NCBI GenBank assembly: GCA_025716815.1
Contig: JAIXMN010000010.1
Coordinates: 496,001-560,000, forward strand
Length of the DNA: 64,000 nucleotides
Source of the DNA: Dichotomocladium elegans
Taxonomy: Eukaryota; Mucoromycota; Mucoromycetes; Mucorales; Lichtheimiaceae
Direction of reading: 5' to 3'
A program made the translations under genes and the position numbers. Position 1 is the first letter of the stretch, and each line of letters opens with the position of its first letter. The notes under the pieces were generated by a model, which saw nothing but the letters and a program-made list of their open reading frames with translations, did no database searches and was not told the origin of the DNA. Positions 11,809 to 22,362 of this stretch are shown one piece after another.

Positions 11809-14800
11809 GATTGGAGAGTAGTGAGTGACTTTAGAAGAAGAAAGAAGATGCAGAAAAAGAAAGAGCGTTCTTACGAAGCTTTTATGTTGTTATTGACTCG
11901 CCTTTTTGACGAGCTCAACACGCACTCTTATCAAAACGCAACAAGTAAGGTATGAAGGAAGAGCAAATTACCGGCGAACCCCTCATGTTTTTAGGGCTTC
12001 CGCAGCATCCTGACTGCTTTTCACCAATTCCTATGCATCTGTCGCTCTTTCGTTTCTTTTTTTTTAAAAAAAAAGTAGTATGGAGTAGGAAAATCTTCCA
12101 CCTGCTGGAAGTACTGATTTGATCACCTATACGAATTGAAAGTATGGGTTAGCTTGATGGCAGTGACAAGCAATGGGAGGGAATTCCATTACGAAATGTT
12201 TACTGTAAACACGTGGCTTGTGCAACTTCTGCCTTTCTGTTTCTTTTCTCGCAGGCCAATACAATGACAGAGAATTTCAACAATAAGGCCTGCGCCCACA
12301 TTTAGCTTGGTAGACTGTCTTTGACATCCTCAACGACTTCGGGTGCTGAGGTGATTTCCCTATTACCGCGATTCGAAAGCCTTTAGAACTGTCATCAAAG
12401 GATGCTCTATTAATTTCATAGGCAACCCCCTTTATTAGAGAAACAATGGAAGCATTGGCATGAACCCAACATCTTCCCATAACTTCAATACTCTTCAATA
12501 TACTCGTATTGATACATACGTATGGGAGAGATAGCCAATTAAGTGAGCTTCAATGCACCTATGTACCCATTATTCTCCGAATGCATGAGCGTATTCATCA
12601 GCTACTCGTGAGGTGTATATGAGGTGTCAGTATTGTTATTATTCGTCAATAAGAACTGATCGTAAGGATTAGAATTCATGGATCAGCCCAATAAGTCACA
12701 ACAAGGACTAGTTTACATAGTATACCGTATTAGAGAATCTTTATCATATTATGCCAAATGACATACTTGTTTTCTGAAGGATGGCTATTATGTAATTGGC
12801 CGAGCATCAGTGTCCTAATGGATGTCGATGGGCGAATAAGTCTTAAAGAACAGGGCATGTTCTTATCACTATTTAAATTATGTAAATTCTGCCCGCATAT
12901 ATGGGAAAGCGGTGTGATGCCCAAGAATAGATGGTCATTGACATCGTTGATACGCAGCAAGACCTGTGTACCACGCATATAGCGGCCTGAATGTGAGATG
13001 TTGTAATATTGCATGTACTTGCGTGGTTTATGGTCTTCATCATATTCCGCTGTTCCATTTTATGCTTGTTGAAGCAGTGATGAAGAAATCTCTTTCCAGT
13101 TAGCGGTTAAAGGGTAGCGCTAGTGGCGCAGGCAAATGCCTAAAATTGACGAATCGTTCGGATGCAAGTTTGCGGTTTGCCATTGTTTCTTTTTTTATTG
13201 AGTATACATTCACATGGTCATGGAGGTGGTTTTGGTGCAAATTTTGCTTCTAGTTCTCTTCTCTGTTCTCCTACGCAAACCTCGCTCATGGTGCTTTTGT
13301 GTGTGGTGACATGGATAAATGGCCATCTCCATAGCTCCGCAGGGAGTCTTGCCAGAGTGTGGGAAAAGTTGCTCTACTTGACAGCAACGTTGCGAAGAGG
13401 CCGGATGGTCATGAGAACCGATTTGAGTCCCAGATGTCTCGTTTTCTGCACCCTTGATGTCGTTTTTTTTATCGCTGCTTTGTTGATTCAACCATTGTCA
13501 GACCTGCCATGAATGTGTGAACTGACGTGGACTATGAACTACCAAGCGAAAATGACGTAGATGGGCTTTTTGACAGTGATGTGATGGATTTCGAAGGATA
13601 AGACCCACAACTTTCAAAAGCTCATTTTATTACACCTGTAATCTTTTACTGCTCCATTATCACCCTCCTTCTGTTTTGTCGTCAGGCTTCGCATAGCAGA
13701 CTGCTGCGTTTTTCATACTGCATTGCGTAGGCTCATTGCATTAGCTTATCCACTAGTCGTAAGGCACCCGTATTGCCGTCGGTTATCATCGAGGATGGTC
13801 GCCAACTCGATACTAATCTGTACATCCTTTGACGCGGCAGTATTTCAAACCCTGTATTCTTTTGCACACACATTCTTGAAGACAACACGAAACGACGTGA
13901 GAAAATGCTGTCGAATTTCCAAATCTTGCAATTTCTGTAGCTCGACCCTGGACTATGATCTGCTCGACTTTATTCTTCCACGAACAGATAGTTCATGTTT
14001 ATAGCTTTGCGTGTGTGTGCAGTCAGATCTTTTGACCGCTTCGTGATTCCGAAATCGGTTCAGGCTCGCAACATGGACGGGCGAGGTTTTAAGAAGTACC
14101 TCGAACTGCGTTGTTGAAATAGCTCTATCCTTGCACACAATCACTTACTTCCGGCCGCTTGCCATCGAAATGTGTTCCATTCCATCATGCCGGATGCATT
14201 TATTACGTCCGATATTACTCCAACCTGCGTCTGTTGCACAGATATTCTCAGGGAGCAATACATTGTCTACCGTTCAATCTGTTTTCAATTTGCTATGCCA
14301 AACTACTGGATATATTCAGGTATTATATCAATAAACTGTCTGTTGTTTCGTGCAGGAGCCTGGATCACTTACATAGTTAGTGCTGGGATCACGCGGTCCA
14401 TATGAATATTGTAAGCTAAGATGTAGAGATTCCCGTGGAATCAAGAGGTTTAATATAAAGAAAAGAGACAGAATATGTTTGTGAGACTCGGAAAAACATT
14501 ATTTTCATTAAAAACTGCCAATAACGGCCAGTGGTCCAGTTAAAGGTTGATAAAGATGTTGATCATTTACCTTGGGATTGTAACCATGCACCGAGACAAT
14601 TCGGGGCGGTATATTATGAATCCCATATAGCACGAGAGTAATTATAATAACGGCGCTAGAAGAGTGAAAAAAATGCTGATTTTACGTATAAGTCAAGGAT
14701 GCTGCCTGTCAGGAAATAAGAGTTGTCGTAGATACGACGCTCTGCCTCGTACAAAATAATGGGCTCGTAGTGCTGACCTATAGACAAGTCCAGTGAAAAT

Positions 14801-15400
14801 ATATGTGCGGTACCTAGAACCAAGACCTAGTGACGTCCCCATGTACGCACAGTAAACCACGGAAGTATGAAGGAAGCCATAGTAAATATATGTTTCTTAT
14901 GCCCTATGCGCTGACCTTCATATATATCAATAGCAGGTATCAAGCAAGCTCCTACGAGATTGTCCTAAAAGATCAAAGGTGCCGCGATATTGCTTGAAAT
15001 AGACCGTGTCGTACATGTAATGATAGAGACAATGAAAAAAGGAGATGCATGTATACCTCATTTATTCTGGAGTGCACATGATAAAGAAGTGGAGGGACTG
15101 CTCAGGCAAGTCGAAAGATGTCAGTAGTATTTTTCGCGCAGCACCCAGAACATGGTCTATGCCTCAAGAAAACTTTGTATTTGGATGCAGTAGCATCCCT
15201 CTCATACCATCGATTATTTCAAAAACGAAGAAATAGGAGATAGGCCATCCGTGTTAAATGAATATGAACTCCATAACTTCTGTGTTTCACTTTGGATAAA
15301 AACCTCTGAAAATGTTTCTTTATTCACACATATGGTACCATGGGGACGAACGAGAAGGCCAGGGTAGCAATTAATTGTCATAGAGGGTTGGATCTCTTTG
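11809..15400. other. Gene-poor AT-rich stretch
   Basis: About 3.6 kb without a supportable gene on either strand. ORFs are short and lack domain signatures. No tRNA, long repeat or transposon end was recognised. Confidence 0.4.
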
Positions 15401-15426
15401 ACATGAACTGGAGAAATTAGTCTGGC

Positions 15427-15860
15427 AGCAAGAACGGCACGGGACTGCACAAGTATCGTACGCTGGATGTCTTCAAGGCCACACCAGGAAATAGAAAAAT
15501 GGGACTCACTGTCGTGGCATTATTGGGCTTGACGACGGAGGATAACAGGATAGATATAAATATATCGCTGATGTAAGCAGCCATTTTTCCGCCGGGTTTT
15601 TTGACGTTTAAGCGATGCCACTGGTCGTCTCGTGAGACGCAGCCCTGGAAAGTTGCCTCTTTTGCAACGTCACAAACAACGAATGGTGGGTCTGGTTCAG
15701 AGGTTACAGTATCACCGTTCATAGGACGGATAGCATTAGCGTATTGCGTTATCGGCTGTAACAGAAGTCCGGTTGTTTTCTCATTCGTATCGATGTCCTC
15801 CTGGAGAACCTCAGACTCGTCGTTGGTGCATCATGGATCCGATCATTTCGGGTGAGCAGA
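15427..15860 (-). pseudogene. Possible transposable-element coding relic
   Basis: A minus-strand frame opens after a stop near 15835 and reads through about 15427. It contains EDIDTNEKTTGLLLQPITQY, then PDPPFVVCDVAKEATFQGC, DDQWHRLNVKKPGGKMAAY and ISDIF. The arrangement 'acidic/aromatic segment, then basic KKPGG..., then ISDF-like' resembles the middle of DDE-type transposase ORFs common in Mucoromycota, but catalytic residues are not visible. There is no clear start codon, and the ORF sits beside a Lys-rich low-complexity frame. The assignment is an inference from sequence flavour. Confidence 0.3.
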
Positions 15861-16370
15861 TGGCGTTATTTGCATCTTTAGATCATATTCCCTTGATTAT
15901 CCTTTTTGGTTCTTGCTCCTTCTCTCGTTCGTCTTTACTTTTTTCGTTCGCTTTTCTTCTAGTTCGTCTTTGGCTTTTACTCTTGCTTTCTTCTCGTTGA
16001 TCACCGGCTTCACCTCTTGATATTCTTCTTGGACTCTTGCTCCTCTCGTTTCTCGATAGGCATTGGATTTCTTCCTTCTCCTCTTGATGTAGTTCTTCTT
16101 TCTTTTGATCCTTGTTTTCTTCTTCAGCTTTTGTTCATCTTCTTCGACTGTGTATTTCTTCTTGTTTCTTGCTTTTCTTGTCTTCTTCCTGTTTCTTGTT
16201 CTTTCTATTTTTATTCTTACTTTTCTTTTTTTTACTTTTCTTATTTGGTTCTCGATTTTCTTCTTGTTTTCTTGCATCTTTTTTTTTGATTCATGCTTTT
16301 TCTCTGCTGGTATCTTTTTTGATCCATATTTTTCTTGTATCTTATTCTTGTATCTTTTCATGATCCACGT

Positions 16371-16625
16371 TTTTGTTCCTTCGTTCTTTTGTTCTTTTGT
16401 TCCTTCGTTCTTTTGTTCTTTTGTTCCTTCGTTCTTTTGTTCTTTTGTTCTTTTGTTCTTTTGTTCCTTCGTTCTTTTGTTCTTTTGTTCCTTCGTTCTT
16501 TTGTTCCTTCGTTCTTTTGTTCCTTCGTTCTTTTGTTCTTTTGTTCTTTTGTTCTTTTGTTCTTTTGTTTGTTTTTTGTTTTTTGTTTTTTGTTTTTTGT
16601 TTTTTGTTTTTGCTTTTGTTTTTGC
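16371..16625. repeat. Minisatellite of TTTTGTTC / TTCCTTCG units with a T-rich GTTTTTT tail
   Basis: From 16371 to about 16570 the plus strand is an almost continuous tandem array of 8-bp units TTTTGTTC, alternating with a TTCCTTCG variant. It then passes into GTTTTTT repeats until about 16625. Because the unit lacks stop codons in several frames, long artificial ORFs appear on both strands: Leu/Phe/Ser-rich on + and Lys/Glu/Thr-rich on -. The flanks (15900-16370) are also strongly pyrimidine-rich on the + strand. Confidence 0.9.
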
Positions 16626-17449
16626 TTTTTGTATTTGTATCTTTCGCCTTGGGTTCTTTATGCTTGTATTTTCTCTCAGAAGTTTGCTTATTGCGCGCAT
16701 ACATGCATATAGCACTTTGTTCTTCGACGGCATTGATGCTTATGACGCCGTAGGGCCAGTAGTTCTTGCGTTCTTTAGACTCGATCTTTAGGCCTTGGAG
16801 ATACACTTGTATGTTGTGGGATGTATACTATGTCGGACAGCTTGATGACGAAGATAATTTTGTCGGCGGGAGAAGACTTTTTCTTTCCTGGGATTGTGTG
16901 GTCGCACATTGTAAAGTAACCGATCCTACAGCGACGCTGACGGGCTCGCAATATGAACATGGAGCTGCATATTGTTTGAATTTGTCGTGCATTTTGACTA
17001 TCGCCTTATCGATCTTTGGTCGCTGTCACCTTATTCGAAAGTGTTCGCCATTTTGTAGACAAGAGCAGGAACTTGCAGTTATTATGCCACCATCGGGTTC
17101 GAGTTTCGGTATGCGCAATGTGATGTTATTATTGCGGAAAGAATTCTACGCGTATAGGATTTCCTTGATTATGTATATGATGTTCCCGTAAGTGAAGTTT
17201 GTGCTTGCTCCCATTGCTTCGAGTCTTCGTCCGTAAGAATGACTTGTATTCCCCCCTATACATCCCTACGCAAGAATATAAACTCGCTGCCTTGCACCAG
17301 GAAACGCGAGAATATAAACTCGCTGCCTTTGCCCAGAAATGCGTGCTAACACGCGCAACTGCGTCAGACGCAGAGTAGGACATGGGCCAAAGGAGTGGAA
17401 GGGGAAGGAGAGGGGGGAAAAGGGACTTCGGGATCGCCCGTACGGAGAG

Positions 17450-17644
17450 CCATCAAGAGTCGGTTCAGATGGCTTCTTCTGCAGCTCCTGTGAGTTCCCA
17501 GCAGCCTCCGAGCCCGCAACGCTTGGTTCAACCTCCCCAAACCAGCAACAGGCGCACACCGCACGCCCAGGACTTCTCTACTCTGATGTACGGGGATTGC
17601 CACGAATCTTGATAAAGTAAGTTATGTCTTATCTTCATGAACAC
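17450..17644 (+). pseudogene. Left copy of an inverted gene-fragment duplication
   Basis: This segment and the reverse complement of 18000-18190 share an ancestor. Both keep the order: a CTGCAG/CTGTAG acceptor-like site, a CCTGTGA stretch, a CAGCAACAGG block, and a 45-bp near-identical end. Translated parts correspond (ATLGSTSPNQQQ here, AALGDTSSDQQQ in the other copy; YGDCHES then stop here, YGDHES then stop there). In this copy the corresponding parts fall in different frames, so it looks decayed. No family was recognised. Confidence 0.5.
17600..17644 (+). repeat. 45-bp inverted repeat, left arm
   Basis: This arm matches the reverse complement of 18000-18044 with one mismatch (TTC versus TCC near the inner end). 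It contains GATAAAGTAAGT, which could be read either as a TAA stop after RILIK or as a GTAAGT splice donor. Confidence 0.9.
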
Positions 17645-17711
17645 ATTCGGTGTACGTGTGTGGCCTTTTGAAATCTCTTTTTTTCCCCTTGAAGCAGAAA
17701 TCAAGGATCCA

Positions 17712-17757
17712 AAAAATGCCAGGTGTGTGCTTAATAGCACAACACCCGGCATTTCGA
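17712..17757. other. Hairpin between the inverted-repeat arms
   Basis: AAATGCC-A-GGTGT-GTGC is followed by a short TTAATA loop and then the complementary GCAC-A-ACACC-C-GGCATTT. This predicts a stem of about 16 pairs with two small internal bulges. It could be a transcript terminator or a remnant of a mobile element. Confidence 0.6.
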
Positions 17758-17999
17758 CAAGGCACATTCCATGCAGATAAGATTAGTTAGTATATTTGGT
17801 CCATTACAAGTACCATAGAAAATGAATATAAGTACTTACAGTAAAACCGCCGCTGGGACCCCGTTGCTGCGATGATGATGATGATGATGTACAGATAGAA
17901 ATCTGTCATGGCGCCGCATAGGTCACCAAACGCTCTCATAAACCTTTGAGCGTATTTCTTGCCTTGTAGGCTGCCAACAACAAAAAAGTACACTTCTGA

Positions 18000-18044
18000 G
18001 TGTTCATGGAGATAAGACATAACTTACTTTATCAAGATTCGTGG
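18000..18044 (-). repeat. 45-bp inverted repeat, right arm
   Basis: Mate of 17600-17644, in opposite orientation about 355 bp away. See the left-arm entry. Confidence 0.9.
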
Positions 18045-18500
18045 TCCCCATAGGCTTGAGCAGAGATAGCCCCGGACGGGCAATGTGCGACCTGTTGCTG
18101 ATCTGAAGAGGTATCGCCAAGCGCTGCAAGCTCGAAGGTTGCTGGTACTTTCACAGGAAACTACAGCAGAAACCATCCTCCCCGGCCCAAGATGACTTCC
18201 CCAGGGTTCACCCTCCGTCCCATGAACTTGTCCCCTACTCCTTGGGGCGGAACGGTGGGGAAGAAGGGGTGCTGAAAACGACGTATGAAAACAAAAACAG
18301 TTAGTCTTGGGTGATATAGCTAGAGCTAGAGTTAGAGCTATACTTACGTGGATGCGGTGTGGGAGGTGCGAAAAATGCGAGAGGTGCGGAAACCACGCCG
18401 GCCATACGCCTGCGATGCTGGCAATGGACACGGCGTGGGGGAAGTGGGTAGCGGCGGATACGGCGCGTAACGAGGTGTGGTGGCATGGCGCCGTGATGCA
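18045..18500 (-). pseudogene. Right copy of the inverted duplication, degraded coding fragment
   Basis: On the minus strand the frame VPATFELAALGDTSS then DQQQVAHCPSGAISAQAYGDHES ends at a stop just outside the 45-bp arm. Upstream in the same frame is VNPGEVILGRGGWFLL, followed directly by a TAG. Either that TAG is the end of an intron (CTGCTGTAG resembles an acceptor) or the copy is a pseudogene. A Pro-rich possible exon with a GTAAGT donor lies at about 18350-18500. It sits downstream of the Gln-rich gene on the same strand and might once have been its 3' part. The family is not recognised. Confidence 0.35.
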
Positions 18501-18580
18501 CCAGCGCTACGGCCGGGGAAGAGGGAAAAGAAAGGAATGACAGGCGCATGGCTCGAAGCCAGAGGCGCTGTGCTGTTAAG

Positions 18581-19246
18581 CTACTGCAGCTGTTGGAGCT
18601 GCTCTTGATGATACCAATACAGCTGTTGGAGCTGCTGGCAATGGCGTTCATACAGCTGTTGAAGCTGTAGGCGTTGTTCAAGTTGCAGCTGTTCCAGTTG
18701 CTGGTGCTGCTGATCGTGCAGCTGTTGAAGCTGCTGTTGCTGTTGGAATTGCAGCTGTTGAAGCTGCTGCTCTCTCTGAAATTGCTGTTGCAATTTCGCC
18801 AACGTCATCTCGCTGTGCTTGCGCACACGTCCTTGTCGCTGCTGCAGGCGGCACGAATATCGGCCAACCAGCGCCTTTTGATAAGGTACAACTTGGCGCA
18901 GGAAACGACCCGGAGTGACACGTGCACAGTGCGGACCACGCGATCCACCTGCGCACCGAGATGACTCGGATGTCTCAAGGCAAGGCTCCGTAGAGACACT
19001 TGCCATTGAGACATCCGAGTCATACTCGGACGCAGCAGGAGATGCAGGTCGCAAAGGCACCTCCAAGCCGAGTTCCATTGCCGCATTGGCCTCCCGTATG
19101 TGTTGGCGGCGACGACGGAGAGAGCGGCGAGCAGAAGTGGAAGGGATGCAATAAGGCATTGCCCTTAACCACCTGACGTGAGAGGCTCTTTTGCGAGAGC
19201 ACGGAGTAGTGGTCGCTGGGGTTGCTGGGGTTGCTGAATCAAACAT
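18581..19246 (-). CDS. Gln/Leu-rich coiled-coil protein
   Basis: A single 221-codon ORF with a TATA-like TATAAAATA at 19308-19316 on its own strand, about 62 bp upstream of the ATG. The N-terminal half is Arg/Ser/Ala-rich and basic (RKRASHVRWLRAM, RRSLRRRRQHI) followed by an acidic-Ser segment. From about residue 145 it becomes an almost pure QLQQL-type helix built on a CAGCTGTTG(A/G)AG-like DNA repeat (18585-18780), which would form a Gln-rich coiled coil. The basic region next to the coiled coil is loosely reminiscent of transcription factors, but no bZIP signature could be aligned. It may continue into further exons downstream. Function unknown. Confidence 0.5.
   Translation of the reverse strand: MFDSATPATPATTTPCSRKRASHVRWLRAMPYCIPSTSARRSLRRRRQHIREANAAMELGLEVPLRPASPAASEYDSDVSMASVSTEPCLETSESSRCAGGSRGPHCARVTPGRFLRQVVPYQKALVGRYSCRLQQRQGRVRKHSEMTLAKLQQQFQREQQLQQLQFQQQQQLQQLHDQQHQQLEQLQLEQRLQLQQLYERHCQQLQQLYWYHQEQLQQLQ
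18961..19023. repeat. 24-bp near-perfect inverted repeat inside the Gln-rich ORF
   Basis: The left arm 18961-18984 (starts ATGACTCGGATGTCTC) pairs with 18999-19023, with a single extra base in the right arm and a 14-nt loop. It lies in the acidic-Ser coding part of the 18581-19246 ORF. Confidence 0.9.
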
Positions 19247-19307
19247 CTTGAAAAAGAAGGAAGCAGAAAGGAAGATGTGAAGGTGAGCGCGCTGTTGGAA
19301 TTTCTGG

Positions 19308-19316
19308 TATTTTATA
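19308..19316 (-). promoter_or_regulatory. TATA-box-like element
   Basis: TATAAAATA read on the minus strand, about 62 bp upstream of the ATG at 19246. It supports transcription of the Gln-rich ORF. Confidence 0.4.
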
Positions 19317-19334
19317 CTGTATCTACCTTTCCTT

Positions 19335-19363
19335 GGGGGGGGTTGTGGGGGGTTGTGGGGGGA
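19335..19363 (+). other. G-run tract, potential G-quadruplex
   Basis: The plus strand reads G8, TTGT, G6, TTGT, G6. Long G-runs separated by 4-nt loops satisfy a four-stranded G-quadruplex pattern (the G8 run can supply two stacks). It lies about 90-115 bp upstream of the Gln-rich ORF start. Confidence 0.6.
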
Positions 19364-22362
19364 GGCAATGAAAACATTTCGTAAAAGGATCCCGGTGTGG
19401 TTCTGCCTTATTTGAAAACCTTGTCGCTACAACTCCAAACAGCCACTTTTTTTATCACTTCACTTCATTTTTGCTGTAAACTAAACGTTTGCGATTCTCC
19501 TCGAACTAACTACGTTCGATTTGACCCACATCTCGGCAAACGGCGTAGTTTTTGCAAGGACAAGTCGTAGTAAAGGACATGCCAAAAATTCACTCTCCGA
19601 AAATAGGATTCTGTCTACTTCCGTGGCACTATACACACGCTTAACTTGGTGACAACAGATTAAGAAAGAGCCCTGTGGTAGCTTATAGCTTACTTCTGCT
19701 TTTCATTTTCTGTGACGTTTATATCGAGTAAAAATTCAGATGTGTCAAATGAAGGTACGAGCCCTCAAGCTAACTCACAAGGAAAGCTTCAAGTTGTGTC
19801 TCTTCCGATAGTTTACAGTTCATAGGATGCATTTCTTTCACATCGCTGAATGCAGTCATCGAGATGTCAAGTATTGTATTAGTGCAGGGTACACTATGTG
19901 TACGCATGTTTCTATCGTTATCGTCCATCATCAATAAGGATCAACACGGTTTTTGGGCATCCTAGCTGACACACAACCTCACGATCTTTTCTATACGCCT
20001 ACCACCGGATCCTTCGGGAAGCCATGGTAATCAGAGAATGGCATAGAGCAAATTGTAAATACTTGTATATTTCCTGCAAGGACCGCATCTATGCGATCAC
20101 TCCATTGCGGTAAGTTAGATCTATTGATAGCATTTAACATCCATGTCGCCTCGAGCACATATTTGCTTTAACGACAATTACTGGGAGGTCAGGCAAAGTG
20201 GAGAGAAATTCCGGAACGAAATAAACCGCGTATCTGCTCCTAACCCAGCTTTTGCTTGCTCATCAATGAGATTATAAGTGTCTTTGGTGTATATGAGTGG
20301 GCTTACAGCAATAGCGATTTGGGATGAATGGAGGAAAGGTTATCCAAACGATCATGTCCTGAATAATTGTGCGTGCACGCGGTAACGTAGTCCACAAAAG
20401 TGATACTTGAGAGAACTGACTTAGTTTGACGTTGTCTCCATCATGGGGCGGATCAGGATGAAACAACGCTTTACAAAGTTTGATACGAAAAAAAAATGTA
20501 AAGAATTCATCAGCCTGTTGTGTAGGGCTGGTGTACTGAAACAAGGCTATAATGTTTACTTGTCTCGCCCCAAGAATCCTATTATTAAAGACAAATTGAT
20601 GTGTGTAAGCGGTCTCCTACATCCGTTGTAGGGTTTAATGCAAAGAAATGCTTGGTGGGTCACAACGATCGAAAATTATATCAGTTAGATCAAGCCCTCA
20701 GCCTTTTTTCAACCCCCATCCCTAATTCTCCTTGCGCCGGTATCCTTCCACTGAATTCCAGGTCTCTTTTGTTGTACACATGTTTACAGCTCTTTCTTGT
20801 CGATACAAGGAGAAACGTCCATGAAAAGGATCCCGTAAGTCCTTCAGAGCCGTCTGTCGAGTTGCTTTAAATCCAAGAAGCATCCTGCTTTGATGCTCCC
20901 TCTGCATATGCAAAAGGAGAAAAAGAAAGAGAAAGAGAGAGAAGAGAAGTTCGACTGACATGCGTGGGCTCGCGTTTCATCCGTTGGTTTTTCATGTTGC
21001 ATCTTCCTGCAGCAGTACAATTCCTGACATCATCTTTCGAACAACATCAGCTGGCGCGCATAGACTTTTTCTTCTTCTCTTGCACGATATTTTCTCGCAG
21101 TAATTTGATGCCGAGAATCACCATGTATCAAGGCTGATAATGGGTGGGCGAATGAATGACTTTGGGTGCCAACAAGGCTCGCGGGGATAGCTCGATTTGG
21201 TGCCATTGACATAGTGATTGCGCTGGTAGTAGCGATTTCATAATCTTGCTGGGATTATGAATAACACAGCATTCCAGGGTGTGTAGCAATAGCATAATTC
21301 AACCTGGGCGACCATTGGTACCTGATCACTATGAACTCCCAGGATAGTCGCGCGTTTAACAGAGACTGAGGTAACCCATTGGAGCGAACCGCGAATGCCC
21401 GTCTAACTGGCGGCTCCAAGGGAAACATATGGGACCATTTTGGACATCCTTTATGTCATCGTTTCTAATGGGAACGGTTCCAAATAGGTTTTGTTTATAT
21501 CCCATTATGTCTTTATTTCTATACCACAATACCACAACACTTCGATATACATGCAACGCCTCTTCGTCTATCTGTTCCCTGCTACTCTGCTGATACAGGC
21601 GGGTTAAATGCTGCTATTGTAAAAAAAAAGCCGAAGGATAGGGCTTCGTCATTCACGTAGTACGTGCAGTACCGTAATCTATTCTGCATATCATTACAGA
21701 CATCCTGGGCGAAATTGACACTATCAATAATTCTCAATGCTGGATCGGTACGATGACTCGACAACCGAAGAAAAACTATTGCGATTGATTGAACTCGAGC
21801 AAGAACCGTGGGAAAAGTAGCGCATGGGCATCTTCTTGCCTCAGGTTCGATGTGAACTAAAGAAAACTAGGATCAGACCTCTGGAGCAGTGTAGTTCTGT
21901 ATGCTGCTCTATCCAAGGAAATTAGCTGGGTGCTCATTCCACTAAGAATGACCTGAGGGTTCTCCGCTTCATAAACGTGGTCAAATATTGCCGACTCGCT
22001 TCAGTCACTGAAGATGAGTATTTGTAGAGAAACATTTCATTTATGCTTGCTTTGTAGCTCTTGCATATCAGGTACAATGGGACGTAAGTCTTTTTCATCC
22101 TAAATGTCTGTGCGTGCATTCGTTGAGGCATACGAGGTCGCATGCTAACTCAGAGTTGCCTCCTGCAATATGTTATGATGCAAGGGTTTGGCGTGTGCGG
22201 GGGGGTGGGAAGACGACCACTTTGTTACTTGTTGATCCTCAAGCAAACTGGTCCTGTCAATTGCACGTGATTCTCGTGTGAACAGGCGGAAGGCACGCTG
22301 TCCCCTCCCGCTTTAAAAAGCGATAATGCGCGGAGTTCCGCAAGAGAGAACGTCTTACCCTG
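19364..22362. other. Gene-poor stretch
   Basis: Three kilobases with short unsupported ORFs only (for example 20443-20631). No domain, RNA gene or transposon terminus was recognised. Confidence 0.4.

Noticed and set aside
16371..16570. CRISPR array
   Set aside because: The repeats are contiguous 8-bp units without spacers, and the DNA is eukaryotic.
16105..16791. Phe/Leu/Ser-rich plus-strand ORFs resembling membrane proteins
   Set aside because: They are translations of the pyrimidine-rich region and TTTTGTTC minisatellite, with no start context or homology.
17084..17110. tRNA-like GGGTTCGAGTTT
   Set aside because: It does not match the B-box consensus ending and no cloverleaf can be drawn.
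16775..17191. Possible gene with VYYVGQLDDEDNF (plus) or GKKKSSPADKIIFVIKLSD (minus)
   Set aside because: Both strands show fragments of coding-like text, but no consistent splice model or family could be found.
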